Shown here piece by piece: positions 31,940-33,277 of a stretch of 33,277 bases of DNA; position 1 is the stretch's first letter, and every line of letters begins with the position of its first letter. Source of the DNA: Chryseobacterium gleum. GTDB taxonomy: Bacteria; Bacteroidota; Bacteroidia; Flavobacteriales; Flavobacteriaceae. The position numbers and the translations under genes are program-made. The stretch lies in assembly GCA_945897915.1 (NCBI GenBank), contig CAMDGB010000024.1:1-33277 (forward strand), given 5' to 3'. The notes under the pieces are model-generated. The model did not search any database, was not told the DNA's origin, and saw nothing but the letters and a program-made list of their open reading frames with translations.

Positions 31940-33277
31940 ATGAAAAAAACACTTTTCTATTTATTTTTATGTTTTTCCCTTCTTTCTTTTTCACAACAGA
32001 AATTATGGAAAGGGTATTTTTCATATAATGAAATTACAGACATTTGTATTGCTGACCAGAAGGTATATTCTAGTACTAAAAATGCTGTTTTTAACAAAGA
32101 CGTTTCGACAAATATTTTAACCACTTTTACGTCTATAAACGATGTAAAACCCGATGAAATTACCGCTATTTTTCAAACATCAAATAATTACACTTTAATT
32201 GGAAATAAAAACGGATTAATAATTCTTTTAAAACCAGACGGCACTACGCTAAATAAAGTAGATATCATTACGGATGTTCCAGTGCCAGCCAACAGTAAAA
32301 AAATTAACGATTTTTACGAATACGGTGGAAAAGTTTACGTGTCTACACAATATGGAATTACAGTAATAAAATTGTCTAATTTTGAAATTGAAAACAGTTT
32401 TTATATTGGAAATTCAGGGGAATTTACAGACGTTTTACAAACTACAATTTTTAACAATGAAATTTTTGCGGTAACCCGAACACAAGGCATAAAAAAAGCA
32501 AGTGTAAACAATCCTTTTTTATACGATTTTTCGCAATGGTTGGTTTTTAACTCCTTAAATTGGTCAAGCATTGTTACATTTAACAATCAATTAGTAGCGA
32601 TGAACACTAACGGATTTACCTATAAATTTTCTGGTAATACAGCAGTTATGTTTTCCCAATTAGTATCAAATGGCTTAAAATTAAGAACGGATTCGATTTA
32701 TTTAACCCAAACCAACCAGGGCCAAATTTTACTTTATAATCAAAGTTTTACTTTAGTAAACACCATCAACTCAATTCCTAATTTTCCAGATTCGTTTACT
32801 TGTGCCATTACCAAAAATAATGTGTTATGTATTGGTACCAAAAAAAGCGGCTTATTTGAAACTACCATTACAAATTCTGTTGCTTTTACAAATATTTCAC
32901 CAAACGGTCCAATTGAAGATTTGGCCTTTAAAGTAACCAAAACCAAAAATGATTTATGGCTTACTCACGGAAGTTATGACAGAACCTACACACCAGATTA
33001 TAAGTTGCAAGGGATTAGTATTTTTAATAACAATACCGGATGGGCTAAAATCTCAAATACCAGTGTAGCAGGTGCCTTAACGTTAGCAGCAATAGTAGAA
33101 AATCCGAGAAATACCAACGAAGTTTTTGTAGCTTCTGGACACAGTGGTTTGTTGAAATTTACAAATAAAACAAATTCATTTTTATTTAACGAAACAAATT
33201 TTTTAGAGTCGGTGCTTTTGCCACCACCAAACCAAAACTTTATTTCGGTGCGAGTTAACGGAATGAAATTCGACAAA
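31940..33277 (+). CDS. porZ: PorZ-like T9SS surface protein (N-terminal part, runs off the window)
   Basis: An uninterrupted frame of 446 codons starts at ATG 31940 and has no stop before the right edge. The product has a signal peptide (TLFYLFLCFSLLSFSQ) and begins QQKLWKGYFSYNEITDIC, which I recognise as the start of the PorZ family. It continues with beta-propeller blades (VYVSTQYGITVIKL, FAVTRTQGIKKA, LCIGTKKSGLFE, GISIFNNNTGWAKIS). Full-length PorZ has two seven-bladed propellers and a C-terminal sorting domain (776 residues in Porphyromonas gingivalis). It belongs to the T9SS attachment complex and delivers anionic LPS to the sortase PorU. The remaining C-terminal part is outside this window. 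The identification is by sequence resemblance; confirmation needs the rest of the gene. Confidence 0.8.
   Translation, partial: MKKTLFYLFLCFSLLSFSQQKLWKGYFSYNEITDICIADQKVYSSTKNAVFNKDVSTNILTTFTSINDVKPDEITAIFQTSNNYTLIGNKNGLIILLKPDGTTLNKVDIITDVPVPANSKKINDFYEYGGKVYVSTQYGITVIKLSNFEIENSFYIGNSGEFTDVLQTTIFNNEIFAVTRTQGIKKASVNNPFLYDFSQWLVFNSLNWSSIVTFNNQLVAMNTNGFTYKFSGNTAVMFSQLVSNGLKLRTDSIYLTQTNQGQILLYNQSFTLVNTINSIPNFPDSFTCAITKNNVLCIGTKKSGLFETTITNSVAFTNISPNGPIEDLAFKVTKTKNDLWLTHGSYDRTYTPDYKLQGISIFNNNTGWAKISNTSVAGALTLAAIVENPRNTNEVFVASGHSGLLKFTNKTNSFLFNETNFLESVLLPPPNQNFISVRVNGMKFDK

Noticed and set aside
1..33277. tRNA, rRNA, transposase or prophage genes
   Set aside because: I saw no cloverleaf, rRNA segment or mobile-element protein on either strand; the patchwork base composition in the glycan region is the only sign of transfer.

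Overview
The window reads as a chromosome segment of a low-GC Bacteroidetes, most probably a Flavobacteriaceae member close to Flavobacterium. Support for this: AT-rich sequence throughout, several TAnnTTTG-type -7 promoter elements, type IX secretion (T9SS) C-terminal sorting domains, a Bat (moxR/batA/batB/batD) operon, an HU-HIG type DNA-binding protein, and a porZ-like gene. I cannot name the species.

Region 1 (1-9942) is the end of a surface-polysaccharide cluster, all on the + strand with very tight or overlapping gene junctions. It holds the tail of a membrane protein, a hexapeptide acyltransferase, an asparagine-synthase type amidotransferase, two GT4 glycosyltransferases, a 778-residue protein made of two GT4 enzymes fused head to tail, a PglC-like phosphoglycosyl transferase, a small unknown protein, a sugar N-formyltransferase and a PLP-dependent sugar aminotransferase. 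Region 2 (9943-11260) is intergenic sequence rich in short-period degenerate repeats (period 7 and period 8), terminators and an HU-like gene. Region 3 (11257-14381) has a divergent outer-membrane protein gene, a PglF/CapD-type membrane NDP-sugar 4,6-dehydratase and a second phosphoglycosyl transferase. Dehydratase, aminotransferase and formyltransferase together could make a UDP-4-formamido-trideoxy sugar.

Region 4 (14382-23046) contains two copies of a two-gene module. Each has a large secreted T9SS cargo protein (1663 and 758 aa, sharing a C-terminal module of about 470 residues). Exactly 14 nt after it comes a tiny protein (62 and 71 aa) with a signal peptide, an acidic stretch, a PI(D/N)D(W/Y)-like motif, one hydrophobic segment and a basic tail. 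Both modules are followed by terminators and degenerate octamer arrays with matching flank sequence. This paired arrangement is the best candidate here for a poorly described system.

Region 5 (23126-33277) has a beta-barrel outer-membrane protein, then a Bat/MoxR operon (moxR, DUF58, a two-TM unknown, batA, a batB-batC fusion, batD), and finally the first 446 codons of a PorZ-like T9SS protein with its own promoter. PorZ is known to handle the lipopolysaccharide that anchors T9SS cargo. The window therefore carries glycan synthesis, T9SS cargo and a T9SS surface component within 33 kb.
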